This document shows positions 24,074 to 33,240 of a stretch of 42,949 nucleotides of DNA, in pieces. The notes below the pieces were generated by a model. The model had not been told where the DNA came from, did not search any database, and saw only the letters and a list, made by a program, of their open reading frames with translations. The position numbers and the translations under genes were made by a program. The first letter of the stretch is position 1, and each line of letters opens with the position of its first letter. The stretch lies in assembly GCF_000379105.1 (NCBI RefSeq), contig NZ_KB900612.1:1-42949 (forward strand). Direction: 5' to 3'. The stretch is from Methylobacterium sp. WSM2598. GTDB lineage: Bacteria > Pseudomonadota > Alphaproteobacteria > Rhizobiales > Beijerinckiaceae.

Positions 24074-25045
24074 ATGCATACGAGGCGTCTTTTCACCGTC
24101 ATCGACAGCCATACGGCCGGTCACCCGACACGGGTGGTGACGTCCGGCATACCGTCGCTGCAGGGGCGCAGCGTGCGCGAGCAGCGGGACGATTTTCGCG
24201 CTCGTTACGACGGGCTTAGGACGCTTCTGCTTCATGAGCCGCGCGGACACGCTGCCATGGCAGGTGCGATCCCAGTTCCTTCCATGATCGCGGACCAGGG
24301 GCTGTTCTTCGTCTTCTCGTACTCCTACGCTGACATGTGCGGTCACGCGACCATAGGTTACGTCGCGAGTCTCGCAGCTTTAGGTTCGCTCCCTGCGAAT
24401 TTTGAACAGGACGGCATGTCGATTGAGACGCCGGCGGGAATTGTACACCTCAAAGGGACATTTGAGGCCGGCAGGTTGACTTCAGTCATACTGCGTAACG
24501 TGCCATGTCACGTCATAGCTAGCGACGTCGTCGTCGAAGCCGACGGCTTCGGTCAAGTGATCTGCGACGTCGCCTATAGCGGCATCACCTATGCCCTTGT
24601 GGATGCTGGCACGTTCGAGCTTCCATTCGACATCGCAACCGCCGGCCCCTGGTGCCGCAGGGGCATGGCCATCAAGGACGCGTTGAACTCAATATCCGAC
24701 AATCCGAAGATCGACAGCGTCTTGTTCTATCACTCCGTGGATGGAGGAGCTCGCCACCTCGTAGTTCTGGCTGGCAACAAGTTTGACCGTTCCCCTTGCG
24801 GGACGGGCACCTCTGCGCGCCTTGCTCAACTCCACAGGCGTGGAGAAATCACTCCGGGAGCAAGCTACCGCGCCGAAAACATCATGGGCGTGCCTTTCGC
24901 CGCCACGATCGCTGAACTCGCTGAGACCCGGTCCGGACAGCCCGCTGTGATTCCAGAAATCCGCGGCATGGCGCATCTGAGTGCCTTCTCGACGCTCGTT
25001 CTTGAGGCTGAGGATCCGCTTCCCTCGGGCTTTCTGCCCGGCTGA
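24074..25045 (+). CDS. 4-hydroxyproline 2-epimerase (proline racemase family)
   Basis: A 323-residue member of the proline racemase family, normal length. The two catalytic cysteines are present: C89 in ADMCGHATIG and C242 in FDRSPCGTGTSARLA, with D238. Enzymes with this Cys/Cys pair interconvert epimers; dehydratases of the family have Ser/Thr or Cys-to-Thr changes. With a DHDPS-type deaminase, D-amino acid dehydrogenase and aldehyde dehydrogenase nearby, the substrate is most likely trans-4-hydroxy-L-proline, giving cis-4-hydroxy-D-proline. Proline itself is the alternative. GGGGAGG lies 12 bases before ATG 24074. Confidence 0.85.
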   Translation: MHTRRLFTVIDSHTAGHPTRVVTSGIPSLQGRSVREQRDDFRARYDGLRTLLLHEPRGHAAMAGAIPVPSMIADQGLFFVFSYSYADMCGHATIGYVASLAALGSLPANFEQDGMSIETPAGIVHLKGTFEAGRLTSVILRNVPCHVIASDVVVEADGFGQVICDVAYSGITYALVDAGTFELPFDIATAGPWCRRGMAIKDALNSISDNPKIDSVLFYHSVDGGARHLVVLAGNKFDRSPCGTGTSARLAQLHRRGEITPGASYRAENIMGVPFAATIAELAETRSGQPAVIPEIRGMAHLSAFSTLVLEAEDPLPSGFLPG

Positions 25046-25183
25046 GTGGGTCGCCGACCGACCATCTTATCAAGACACAGCATTTTCATCCAAGCAAACC
25101 GCCCGACGACGCTCGCGTCGTCTATCCATCAAAAGGCAGTTCGCAAAAATTCTCCTTCTACATTGAAAATCAAGGAATCCGCC

Positions 25184-26419
25184 ATGACAACGTACATGTT
25201 CAAGAACAGCCGTATCGTCGACGGAAGCATGGATAGGCCGACAGATCCAATGCAAGTCCTTGTCGAAAGCGGCAAGATCCGTGAAGTCGGCAAGATCATC
25301 ACCGCATCCGCAGACGAGACGATCGATCTCAACGGTAAGGTGCTGATGCCGGGCCTAATTGATTGCCATGTTCACACGATCGCTGTGGGAGCCTCATTTG
25401 GGCGAAATGCGGAGCTTCCCGACTCGCTAGTAACGGCGCGGGCATCACTCGTCCTGCGAGGGATGCTGATGAGAGGTTTCACCACGGTCCGCGATGCGGG
25501 TGGGGCCGACTACGGGATCAAATGCGCGGTCGGAGAAAAGATCTTTCCGGGTCCGCGCCTCGTTATATCAGGCAAGGCTCTCAGCCAGACTGGCGGTCAT
25601 TGCGATTTCCGAGGCCGTTTCAACAGCCGACCCGAGGTCCGTTCGGGCTTTCCGCTCGGGGCGCTAGGGCGCATATGCGATGGGGTTCCGGAAGTGCGTC
25701 TGGCGGCTCGCGAGGAGATCAAAGCCGGCGCCGACTTCATCAAAATCATGGCAAACGGAGGAGCCGCATCGCCAACTGATCCCATTCACTTCCTCGGCTT
25801 CTCGCGTGAGGAGCTCCTCGCCGTAGTCGAAGAAGCGAAAAACGCGGGTACATACGTGGCGGCCCATCTCTACACCGATGATGCGATCCGTCGCGCCGCC
25901 GAGGCGGGCGTCCACTCGCTAGAACATTGCAATCTCATCCAGCCGGACACGGCCAAATTCGCCGCTGCCAAAGGGGCTATCGCAGTTCCGACCCTCGTTA
26001 CATTCGATAAGCTTCTGAGCGAAGGCGCCCTGAACGGTTATCCGGCTGATGCCATCGAAAAGGTTAAGGTTGTGCAGGCTGCCGGAATTGAATCGCTCAG
26101 CATCATGAAGAAGGCCGGCCTACCGATGGCCTACGGCTCTGACCTCCTGGGAGAGATGCACCGCCACCAGTCCGAGGAATTCGTTATCCGAGGGAAAGCG
26201 CTTCCGGCTCACGACGTTATTGCTTCCGCGACCACGGTAGCCGCAAAACTTTGCCACATGGATGGAAAGATCGGGACCGTGGCTCCAGATGCATTCGCCG
26301 ATCTGATCGTGGTCGACGGTAATCCCCTCGACGATCTCTCTCTTCTGACCCGGCAGGGTCAGCATCTGTCTCTCATAATGCAAGAGGGCGTGATCGTCAA
26401 AAGAAACGGTCTTAATTAA
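25184..26419 (+). CDS. metal-dependent amidohydrolase (possible prolidase)
   Basis: ATG 25184 is preferred over upstream in-frame starts because AAGGA lies just before it; the protein has 411 residues. It is an amidohydrolase-superfamily member: LMPGLIDCHVH (H62, H64), FIKIMANGG (K187, bridging lysine), AAHLYT (H228), HSLEHCN (H248) and AYGSDLLG (D320), a full binuclear metal set. TGGHCD (136-141) is typical of the imidazolonepropionase-like and Xaa-Pro/Xaa-Arg dipeptidase subgroup. Placed between the epimerase and an ABC importer, it may release hydroxyproline from small peptides or N-acyl forms. That substrate is inference. Confidence 0.8.
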   Translation: MTTYMFKNSRIVDGSMDRPTDPMQVLVESGKIREVGKIITASADETIDLNGKVLMPGLIDCHVHTIAVGASFGRNAELPDSLVTARASLVLRGMLMRGFTTVRDAGGADYGIKCAVGEKIFPGPRLVISGKALSQTGGHCDFRGRFNSRPEVRSGFPLGALGRICDGVPEVRLAAREEIKAGADFIKIMANGGAASPTDPIHFLGFSREELLAVVEEAKNAGTYVAAHLYTDDAIRRAAEAGVHSLEHCNLIQPDTAKFAAAKGAIAVPTLVTFDKLLSEGALNGYPADAIEKVKVVQAAGIESLSIMKKAGLPMAYGSDLLGEMHRHQSEEFVIRGKALPAHDVIASATTVAAKLCHMDGKIGTVAPDAFADLIVVDGNPLDDLSLLTRQGQHLSLIMQEGVIVKRNGLN

Positions 26420-26451
26420 GATGCACCCTGAACGAACAGAAGGGTTGACCG

Positions 26452-27669
26452 ATGATTAACCGTAGACGAGTTGTTGCTGCTCTGGCGAGTGCGACGTTGC
26501 TGTCGTCGGTCCGCAGCGGCGGCGCCCAGACAGGCGCGACCTTCCGGATTGGCGCTCTGAATCCCATCACCGGCGCCGGCGCCGCCTACGGCACCGGTAT
26601 GCAGAAGATGATCCTTGCGGCCGCCGAAGAGGTGAATGCGGCCGGAGGCGCTGGAGGGCGGAAGATCGAGGTCTTGGCCGAGGACGATCAAAGCCAGCCA
26701 CAGGCGGGCGTCCTCGCTGCCAAGAAGCTCATTGAGATCAATAAGGTCCAAGCATTGGTCGGCGTTTGGTCCTCTGGCGTCGCCCTGGCGACAATTCCCA
26801 TCGCAAATGACGCAAACGCTATCTTTATGGCGACCTCCGGTGCGCCAGAGTTGACAAGCGCGCAAGTCAACGCGAAGAAGCTGGTTTATCGGTTCAACAC
26901 GACGGGCGACGGATTCGGAAAGGCATTTGCCGAAATCTGCACGAAGGAAGGCTTCAAGCGGCCTGCAACGATGGCCTTCAATAACGCCTCAGCCATCGGC
27001 ATCGTCGATGGCTTTCGCAAGGCGTGGGTTGCGAAGGGCGGCAAGGTCGTCGAAGCCGTGGTTTATGAGCCCAGCCAGCCCAGCTACCGGTCGGAACTAC
27101 AGCGGGTACTGTCGGCCAAGCCCGACGTGGTCGTCCTGGGGTCCTACCTGGCCGACACCACAATCATCGTGCGCGAATGGTTCCAGACGGGTGACACCCA
27201 GAAATGGCTCATTCCCGGCCATGCTGCGAATGCTGACCTGATCAAGGCTGTCGGACCGAATGCGAGTGAAGGTTTGATGGTGGTGAACTCCATTTCAAAC
27301 GAGGGGTCCACAGCTTACAGCAGGTACGACGCAGCTTACCGAAAGGCAACGCGCGAATCGGGCGCAGTGAACATCTACGCTGCCATGGCGTGGGATATGG
27401 TGATTGTGCTGGCCCTCGCGATAGAAGCTGCTGGCCCGAATGCCGGAATCTATGAGATCAACGCCAAGATCAAAGAGATTGCCAATCCTCCTGGCAAGCA
27501 GGTCTCGAGCTTTTCTGAAGGCAAGGAGGCGCTCAGGACCGGAAAAATCAACTACGATGGGGCGTCATCTGCAGTCGACTTCAACGATAGCTCTGACGTG
27601 ATGCCGGATTTCGATCTTGCAATCATTGAACATGGCAAGATCAACCGGAAGTATATCATCAAGATCTGA
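26452..27669 (+). CDS. ABC transporter periplasmic binding protein (branched-chain amino acid type)
   Basis: A 405-residue Peripla_BP_6-type protein. The N-terminus MINRRRVVAALASATLLSSVRSGGAQ is a signal peptide, and its RRR suggests possible Tat export. The mature domain opens FRIGALNPITGAGAAYGTGMQKMILAAAEEVNAAGGAGGRKIEVLAEDDQS, the standard LivJ-like pattern. It heads a run of permease and ATPase genes with tight spacing. Most likely it binds hydroxyproline or a proline-containing compound in the periplasm, judging by its neighbours. Confidence 0.88.
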   Translation: MINRRRVVAALASATLLSSVRSGGAQTGATFRIGALNPITGAGAAYGTGMQKMILAAAEEVNAAGGAGGRKIEVLAEDDQSQPQAGVLAAKKLIEINKVQALVGVWSSGVALATIPIANDANAIFMATSGAPELTSAQVNAKKLVYRFNTTGDGFGKAFAEICTKEGFKRPATMAFNNASAIGIVDGFRKAWVAKGGKVVEAVVYEPSQPSYRSELQRVLSAKPDVVVLGSYLADTTIIVREWFQTGDTQKWLIPGHAANADLIKAVGPNASEGLMVVNSISNEGSTAYSRYDAAYRKATRESGAVNIYAAMAWDMVIVLALAIEAAGPNAGIYEINAKIKEIANPPGKQVSSFSEGKEALRTGKINYDGASSAVDFNDSSDVMPDFDLAIIEHGKINRKYIIKI

Positions 27670-27725
27670 CCGGCTTCGAGAAAGGTCGACGTCCTCGCCG
27701 CCCTTCCTACGCCAATGGAGCTAGC

Positions 27726-28592
27726 ATGCCAGCTTTCGCTGAACTTTTTATCGGCGGCCTCATGTCGGGATTGGTCGTGGGCCTGTCTGCTCTCGCGATC
27801 ACACTAATCTTCGGCATCGCGCGATTTCCGAACGCGGCGACGGGTGATGTGATGACAGCTGGCGCTTATACGGCGTTGTCGGTAGCTGCCTTGACGGATT
27901 CGGTCATCATCGGAGGCCTCTTCGGCGCGATAACGGGTGCAGCCCTCGCCATCCTCGCTTACCTGCTCGTGTTCCGAAAATTATCGGGCCGCTCCTCCGT
28001 AACCAATCTTCTCGCGTCGATCGGCATAGCGTTCTTCCTGCGCGCCGTAATCGGTCTTGGTTTCGGGCATCAGCAGCAGGTCTTTCAACTTCCCCTCGAA
28101 CGACCCTGGCGCATCCTCGATGTCCGGCTCCAACCCGCCGATCTGAACCTGGTGATTGTAGCCGTAATCGCTTTGTCGGTCGTCTTCTTAATCCTCTACG
28201 CGACGCCGATTGGCCGCTGCATGCGAGCCGTCGCCGACGACCCGGGTCTGGCGAAGGTCTCCGGCATTTCTCCCTCCCGCATCATGATCGCGCTCTGGGC
28301 TTTGGCCGGTTCTGTCTCCGCAGTGGCTGGCGTCATGTATGGGATCAAGACTGTCGTAACGCCGGAGATGGGATGGGATATGCTCCTTCCAGCGTTCGCC
28401 GCAGCGATCCTAGGCGGAATCGGTAATCCGGTTGGCGCGATCTGCGCTGGCATCCTCCTCGGAACCTTGCAGGAGGTCGCGACGCCTCTCGTCGGGTTCA
28501 CCTATAAAATAGCTATCTCGTTCTTCGTTCTGCTGCTCGTGTTGCTTGTGCGCCCTCGGGGCCTGTTCGGTCAAATTGAAGGGGTTCGCTGA
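27726..28592 (+). CDS. ABC transporter permease, LivH family
   Basis: A 288-residue membrane protein with about eight hydrophobic spans (for example LVVGLSALAITLIFGIARFP and VIVAVIALSVVFLILY). The segment RAVADDPGLAKVSGISPSRIMIALWALAGSVSAVAGVMYG, followed by LLPAFAAAILGGIGNPVGAI, is the EAA-like loop and the last spans of LivH permeases. Its stop overlaps the next ATG as TGATG, so translation is coupled. It forms the channel with the LivM-type partner. Confidence 0.9.
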   Translation: MPAFAELFIGGLMSGLVVGLSALAITLIFGIARFPNAATGDVMTAGAYTALSVAALTDSVIIGGLFGAITGAALAILAYLLVFRKLSGRSSVTNLLASIGIAFFLRAVIGLGFGHQQQVFQLPLERPWRILDVRLQPADLNLVIVAVIALSVVFLILYATPIGRCMRAVADDPGLAKVSGISPSRIMIALWALAGSVSAVAGVMYGIKTVVTPEMGWDMLLPAFAAAILGGIGNPVGAICAGILLGTLQEVATPLVGFTYKIAISFFVLLLVLLVRPRGLFGQIEGVR

Positions 28593-29479
28593 TGGAAGCT
28601 TACATCATCGCGATACTGATCATCAGTGGAATCTATGTACTTCTAGCTCTTGGGCTGAATCTACAATACGGTTTAACCGGCATTTCAAATTTCGGTCATG
28701 TTGGATTCTTCTGTATTGGAGCCTACACAGCAGCGTTATTAAGCCAAGTGTCGGTTCCTTGGCCTTTTACCTTCCTCGCGGGCGCGGCTCTCGCCGCGCT
28801 TGCGGCTTGGCCCCTCGGACTCATTAGCCTTAAGCTTCGGGACGATTACTTCGCCATCGTGTCGCTCGGCTTCTCGGAAGTGGTGCGGATCGTCGTCACG
28901 AGCGAGAAATGGCTGACGAAGGGCGTGCAGGGCATTACCGGTATACCCAAGCTGTTCGCTTTCCTTGGGACGGGCACCGCCCAGGCTCTGGCCGTGCTAC
29001 TCCTTCTAGTCGCCGTAAACATGCTGGCTGGTCTGTCCAAGTCGCGCATCGTCCGATCTCCGTTCGGTCGAATGATCGAGGCAATTCGAGACAACGAAGA
29101 AGCTGTGAAGGCGCTTGGCAAAGACCCGTCGACGTTCAAGATCCAAGTTCTCATGCTTGGCGCTGCTCTCGCTGGTATTGCTGGGGGGTTTTATGCACAC
29201 TACATCGGGTACATCGTCCCCGAGCAATTCATACCGCTGATCACATTTTACATTTGGATGGCAATCATTATCGGCGGAGTCGGGCCAATCTCGGGCGCGC
29301 TTGTTGGCACACTCATTCTAATGTTCTTCCTGGAGGGATCACGCTTTCTGCGAGGCTTCATCCCGTTCGTTTCCGAGGTCGAGATGGCCAGCATCCGCCT
29401 CGGTGTGATCGGGCTCGCTCTGGTCCTCTTCACGCTCTACCGGCCCCAAGGCCTCATGGGGGATTATACAAAGCGATGA
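28592..29479 (+). CDS. ABC transporter permease, LivM family
   Basis: A 295-residue membrane protein with family marks GLNLQYGLTGISNFGHVGFFCIGAY at the N-terminus, SLGFSEVVRIV in the middle and EAIRDNEEAVKALGKDPSTFKIQVLMLGAALAGIAGGFYAHY as the conserved loop, then IGGVGPISGALVG. About eight spans. Overlaps livH (TGATG) and livG (ATGA). Confidence 0.9.
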   Translation: MEAYIIAILIISGIYVLLALGLNLQYGLTGISNFGHVGFFCIGAYTAALLSQVSVPWPFTFLAGAALAALAAWPLGLISLKLRDDYFAIVSLGFSEVVRIVVTSEKWLTKGVQGITGIPKLFAFLGTGTAQALAVLLLLVAVNMLAGLSKSRIVRSPFGRMIEAIRDNEEAVKALGKDPSTFKIQVLMLGAALAGIAGGFYAHYIGYIVPEQFIPLITFYIWMAIIIGGVGPISGALVGTLILMFFLEGSRFLRGFIPFVSEVEMASIRLGVIGLALVLFTLYRPQGLMGDYTKR

Positions 29480-30234
29480 ACCTTGAGATAGAGGGTCTGA
29501 CGAAAGTCTACGGCGCGCTTCGGGTCGTCGATGGGGTTTCGTTCTCTGTTCCGCCCGGCGACGTGGTCGGGGTCATCGGCCCCAACGGCGCCGGTAAGTC
29601 GACGCTGTTCTCGCTAGTGACCGGGTTCCTGGCCGCCAGCGAGGGGGCAGTTCGTCTCGACGGCAAACAAATCGGCCATCTCTCCTCGGTCGAACGAGCG
29701 AGAGCTGGAATGGTGCGCACTTTCCAGGTACCCCGGGAATTCAGTCATCTGACCGTCAAGCAGAACCTGATGGCGGCGGCGCCAAAGCAGAGCGGCGAGC
29801 GCATCGCCGACCTCTTCTTTAAAATCAGAAAAGTTCGTCAGGAAGAGAAGGTGATCTCCTCTGAAGCCGATGCCATGCTGGACTTTCTGCGACTCACGCG
29901 GATCGCGAACTCGCCGGCTGGCCGGCTTTCTGGAGGTCAGAAGAAGCTTCTCGAGCTCGGTCGTGCGCTGATGACTGGTGCCAAGCTGATCTTATTGGAC
30001 GAACCTTTCGCTGGTGTAAATCCAGTTCTGATTGAGGAGATCGCGGAGCGCATTCGGGAGTTGAAGAACCGGGGCATCGGCTTCCTAATCATTGAACATG
30101 ATCTCGGTGCACTCACTCGTCTCGTCTCTACGCTTCACGTGATGGATCGTGGGCGCCTGATTGCGTCCGGCCTTCCGGCTCATGTGCTGGCGTCCAAGCA
30201 GGTTCGCGAGGCCTATCTCGGAGGGTCGTCATGA
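29476..30234 (+). CDS. ABC transporter ATPase, LivG family
   Basis: A 252-residue ATPase from ATG 29476, which overlaps the livM stop as ATGA. Walker A is GPNGAGKST (35-43); the signature is LSGGQKKLLELGRALM, Walker B is LILLDEPFAGV and the switch His is in IIEHDLGAL. The helical insert after the Q-loop (VRTFQVPREFSHLTVKQNLM) is typical of LivG proteins. Confidence 0.9.
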   Translation: MNLEIEGLTKVYGALRVVDGVSFSVPPGDVVGVIGPNGAGKSTLFSLVTGFLAASEGAVRLDGKQIGHLSSVERARAGMVRTFQVPREFSHLTVKQNLMAAAPKQSGERIADLFFKIRKVRQEEKVISSEADAMLDFLRLTRIANSPAGRLSGGQKKLLELGRALMTGAKLILLDEPFAGVNPVLIEEIAERIRELKNRGIGFLIIEHDLGALTRLVSTLHVMDRGRLIASGLPAHVLASKQVREAYLGGSS

Positions 30235-30938
30235 TTGTTCTGTCCATCGAGGGCCTGAAGGGTGGCTACGGCGAGGTCGACATCCTGAATGGCATCGACC
30301 TTGAACTCGAAGCAGGTGAAATACTGACGGTTGCCGGAACAAACGGTGCGGGGAAATCTACTCTTGCGAAGGCCGTGGTCGGGCTGCTGCCGCGCGTTGA
30401 GGGGAGTGTGCGACTCGGAGGAAGAGATGTTACGCGACTAGCAACCGAGAAGCGGGCCCAGAATGGTATCGGCTATGTGCCACAGGTGGCTAATGTCTTT
30501 CCTTCATTGACGATCATCGAGAACCTTGAAGTCGTCCAGGGAGTGCGTGACTCAAAATCGCGAATTGCCGAAGTGTTCAGACAGTTCCCTGCCTTGGCCG
30601 AACGCAAGCGGGCGCGTGCAGGGAGACTCTCCGGCGGCGAGCGTCAGCAATTGGCGTATGCGAGAGCCCTCATGACACGACCCCGCGTGGTGGTGCTCGA
30701 CGAGCCAACGGCTGCCCTATCTCCGGCACTGGTCGCCGACAGCTTCTCTCGCATTGCGTCCCTGGCAGCAGACGGCACCAGTATCCTGCTGATCGAGCAA
30801 AGGGCTCGGCAAGCGTTGGCTATCTCAAACCGCGGAGCGATCATGGATGGGGGGCGCGTCGAGATGGCGGGTTCAGCGAACGTATTGCTGAACGATGAGA
30901 AGGCAGCGGATCTGTATCTGGGGCGTTACTCCACTTGA
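30231..30938 (+). CDS. ABC transporter ATPase, LivF family
   Basis: A 235-residue ATPase. Its ATG overlaps the livG stop as ATGA. Walker A GTNGAGKST (36-44), signature LSGGERQQLAYARALM, Walker B VVVLDEPTAAL and IEQRARQAL as the switch region (arginine instead of the usual N or D after IEQ). It pairs with LivG. The transcript presumably ended near 30940 originally; a decayed IS256 now follows. Confidence 0.9.
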   Translation: MIVLSIEGLKGGYGEVDILNGIDLELEAGEILTVAGTNGAGKSTLAKAVVGLLPRVEGSVRLGGRDVTRLATEKRAQNGIGYVPQVANVFPSLTIIENLEVVQGVRDSKSRIAEVFRQFPALAERKRARAGRLSGGERQQLAYARALMTRPRVVVLDEPTAALSPALVADSFSRIASLAADGTSILLIEQRARQALAISNRGAIMDGGRVEMAGSANVLLNDEKAADLYLGRYST

Positions 30939-30984
30939 TTACCAAACCAGGCAATTTTAAGCTCCCGACACGGTCACGTGCGTC

Positions 30985-31625
30985 AGCAGCCTTGAGCCCA
31001 TCGTGGGCATCCGGGATGACGAGCTGCACGCCCGAGAGCCCACGCTTGACCGAGCTGCGCAGGAAGTCGGTCCAGAACACCTCGGCCTCGGACGGACCGA
31101 TGTGCAGGCCGACGATCTCCCGCCGGCCCTCGGCGTCCACCGCCGCAGCCACTATGGCGGCCACCGACACGATGCGCCCGCCCTCGCGCACGTTCAGGTA
31201 GGTGGCGTCGAGCCACAGATAGGGCCAGGTGCCCGACAGCGGACGCGTCAGGAAAGCCGGACGCGGTCGTCGATGTCCTTTTGCACAGCTTGGACACGCT
31301 CGACTTCGAGATGCCTGACAGGCCCATGGCCTGCACCAGCTCGTCCACGCGCCGGGTCGAGACGCCGGCGATCCACGCCTCCTGGATCACCGCTACCAGC
31401 GCTTTCTCGGCCGGCGTCCTCGGCTCCAGGATGGCCGGAAAGTAGCTGCCGGTGCGCAGCTTGGGGATCGTGAGGCTGAGCGAGCCCAGCCGCGTGTCGA
31501 GGCTGCGCAGGAAGTCGCCGTCGTCGGCCTTCTGCAGCGCCTCGATCAGTACCACTCTGTCGTCGGTTATCGGGTGCTCCCGGCTCGGGTTTAAGTCCGC
31601 AAATTCCACCTTAGCCGCCAGCTAC
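30985..31625 (-). pseudogene. IS256-family transposase, decayed
   Basis: The minus strand gives DDRVVLIEALQKADDGDFLR, then jumps directly to SLDTRLGSLSLTIPKLRTGSYFPAILEPR, so the usual 45 or so residues between are deleted. It continues with EKALVAVIQEAWIAGVSTRRVDELVQAMGLSGISKSSVSKLC, then loses frame and resumes as YLNVREGGRIVSVAAIVAAAVDAEGRREIVGLHIGPSEAE.., ending at DAHDGLKAA without the C-terminal third. So it has an internal deletion, at least one frameshift and truncation. It separates the transporter operon from the rest of the island. Confidence 0.8.
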
Positions 31626-31784
31626 GATAGCCACTCCAAGCTCCAACCCGGACCGCCTGAAAATTATACCTCGTCCGCGGACGCTACCCCCGAGACCCGC
31701 TAGAATTATTGCCGGCCCGTCGATTGTCTTGCCGAACCGAACATCCGAGGTACCGGACCGGTCGACGGCCAGGCCGACCCGGGA

Positions 31785-32612
31785 TCACTCCCGTGGTAGT
31801 ACTCTCTGGCGCTGCATGTGGCTCAACATCTTGCCGACGATAGCGCCAAGTTGTGCGCTCACTTGCGTGGAGTATGACAGGGCCACCTCCGTGACGCCTC
31901 CCGGCGTGGCCCTGTGGTCCTCCGCTTGCTTCGAGGCCGAGTGGTGTCCACGCAGCCTCCTGGTTAGTTCATCGAATACGACGTGCATCACACCGTCCAG
32001 CGCTGCGGGCGTGAGACCACGTTCAGTTAAACTGTCCTCTATCGTCCTTGCGAGTGATGACCTGATTAGTGTCAGCAACGGACCCGCTAGGAGCGTCATC
32101 AGATCATAGAGCTGTTCCTCTTCCATCCAACTGGTCGGGCCCAGTGGCTGGAGAGCCGCGATCGCTGACGAAATTCGAGGATCGGCCCGTACGACGTTGT
32201 CCAGAAGTCCGATCGAACGAACTTCGCCCCCGTCCTGGGGAATGGCCGGGCTGAGCCGCGTCACCAGCGCATTCGGGAGAGCCTGGCGCACTATGCTCAC
32301 CTCGGAGTCGATCCCCATGGCGAACAAGACGCCATCGAAGCTGCGAAGGCCACGGTGCTCAGCTAGCCCTACCAAGGCTTGGTTCGGGATCGCGGAAAAG
32401 ATGACGCGAGACTGTATGACGTCGTCGAAATCGTTGCCGGATTTCTTGCCAGCTACCGGCCGCGATGCGGAATCACCGAAGCGACGGCTCCACATAATGA
32501 CATGCTTGCCTTCCTCCCTCATTCGGGTGGCGACTGCGTCACCGAGGCGTCCGGCGCCGAAAACACCTACCGAGTCGGTCAATCCCGATACATGCGTGAT
32601 AGAAGGTTTCAT
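31785..32612 (-). CDS. ProC-like NAD(P)-dependent imine reductase
   Basis: A 275-residue protein of the pyrroline-5-carboxylate reductase fold. The Rossmann motif GVFGAGRLGDAVATRMREEGKHVIMWSR lies at residues 16-43, the cofactor-side signals are FSAIPNQALVGL and LSPAIPQDGGEV, and the C-terminal dimer domain includes ATPGGVTEVALSY, matching the ProC pattern S/T-P-G-G-T-T. It is divergent from the deaminase gene across a 628-base control region. It may reduce a pyrroline intermediate or recycle proline; true ProC activity is not shown. Confidence 0.65.
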   Translation of the reverse strand: MKPSITHVSGLTDSVGVFGAGRLGDAVATRMREEGKHVIMWSRRFGDSASRPVAGKKSGNDFDDVIQSRVIFSAIPNQALVGLAEHRGLRSFDGVLFAMGIDSEVSIVRQALPNALVTRLSPAIPQDGGEVRSIGLLDNVVRADPRISSAIAALQPLGPTSWMEEEQLYDLMTLLAGPLLTLIRSSLARTIEDSLTERGLTPAALDGVMHVVFDELTRRLRGHHSASKQAEDHRATPGGVTEVALSYSTQVSAQLGAIVGKMLSHMQRQRVLPRE

Positions 32613-33240
32613 GTGATGTCATCCTCAAGCGTGTGACAGACATGTCGAGCGCCGACGCCGAGAGCTGGGCCTCGACCTACCTCAAGACGGGAAATCCTCT
32701 CTCGGCGGGCTAAGACGGCTCGTCCAAACAGGCGCGACGAGTCGATGCCCGCTCTGCGAATAGCGACGGCGGTCCAAAAAACGCGACGAGGCGTGCGCCA
32801 CGCCTGCGAGGAGGGTGCGAGATCGGTCAATTGGGCGCTGGATTGTGCACCAATGTGCCGGCATTCCGCGCATCGTGTTCCCATATGCCTTAGTTTTATG
32901 GACCGAACAAGACCGAAAAACCTCAGATCGTGCTTGTGTCATGCAGCCTGATTGATATATACCAGGAAGCGAATGACATAGGACGCGGCTGGCGAGGAAT
33001 GGGTATGAAACGTCAATCGGCGAAGCGCCCGTGTTCGCAGGGGGCTTCCGTCGCCTTAATAGGTGGCGCGCCCGCGCCGGCCTGAAGATCCCCGATTGGG
33101 TCTTGGCCGGATCAAGATTCGCAGGTGGCTGGGGCTTCCTGCCATAGCCGGTGAGGAAGTCGGCTACATGAAAGCGTGCATGCTCGGTCCGCTCGCGGCC
33201 GCTGTCGCTCAAACATCAACTCATTCTGGAGGACACTGCT
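32613..33240. promoter_or_regulatory. divergent control region of the catabolic genes
   Basis: No gene is supported in these 628 bases. TTGTGT (32934-32939) and TATATA (32956-32961) with a 16-base gap suit a rightward promoter, leaving a leader of about 270 bases before the deaminase. GGAGGA directly precedes the deaminase ATG. Confidence 0.45.

Noticed and set aside
32682..33212. 176-residue minus-strand ORF in the divergent control region
   Set aside because: No domain pattern and no ribosome site; region better explained as promoter and leader.
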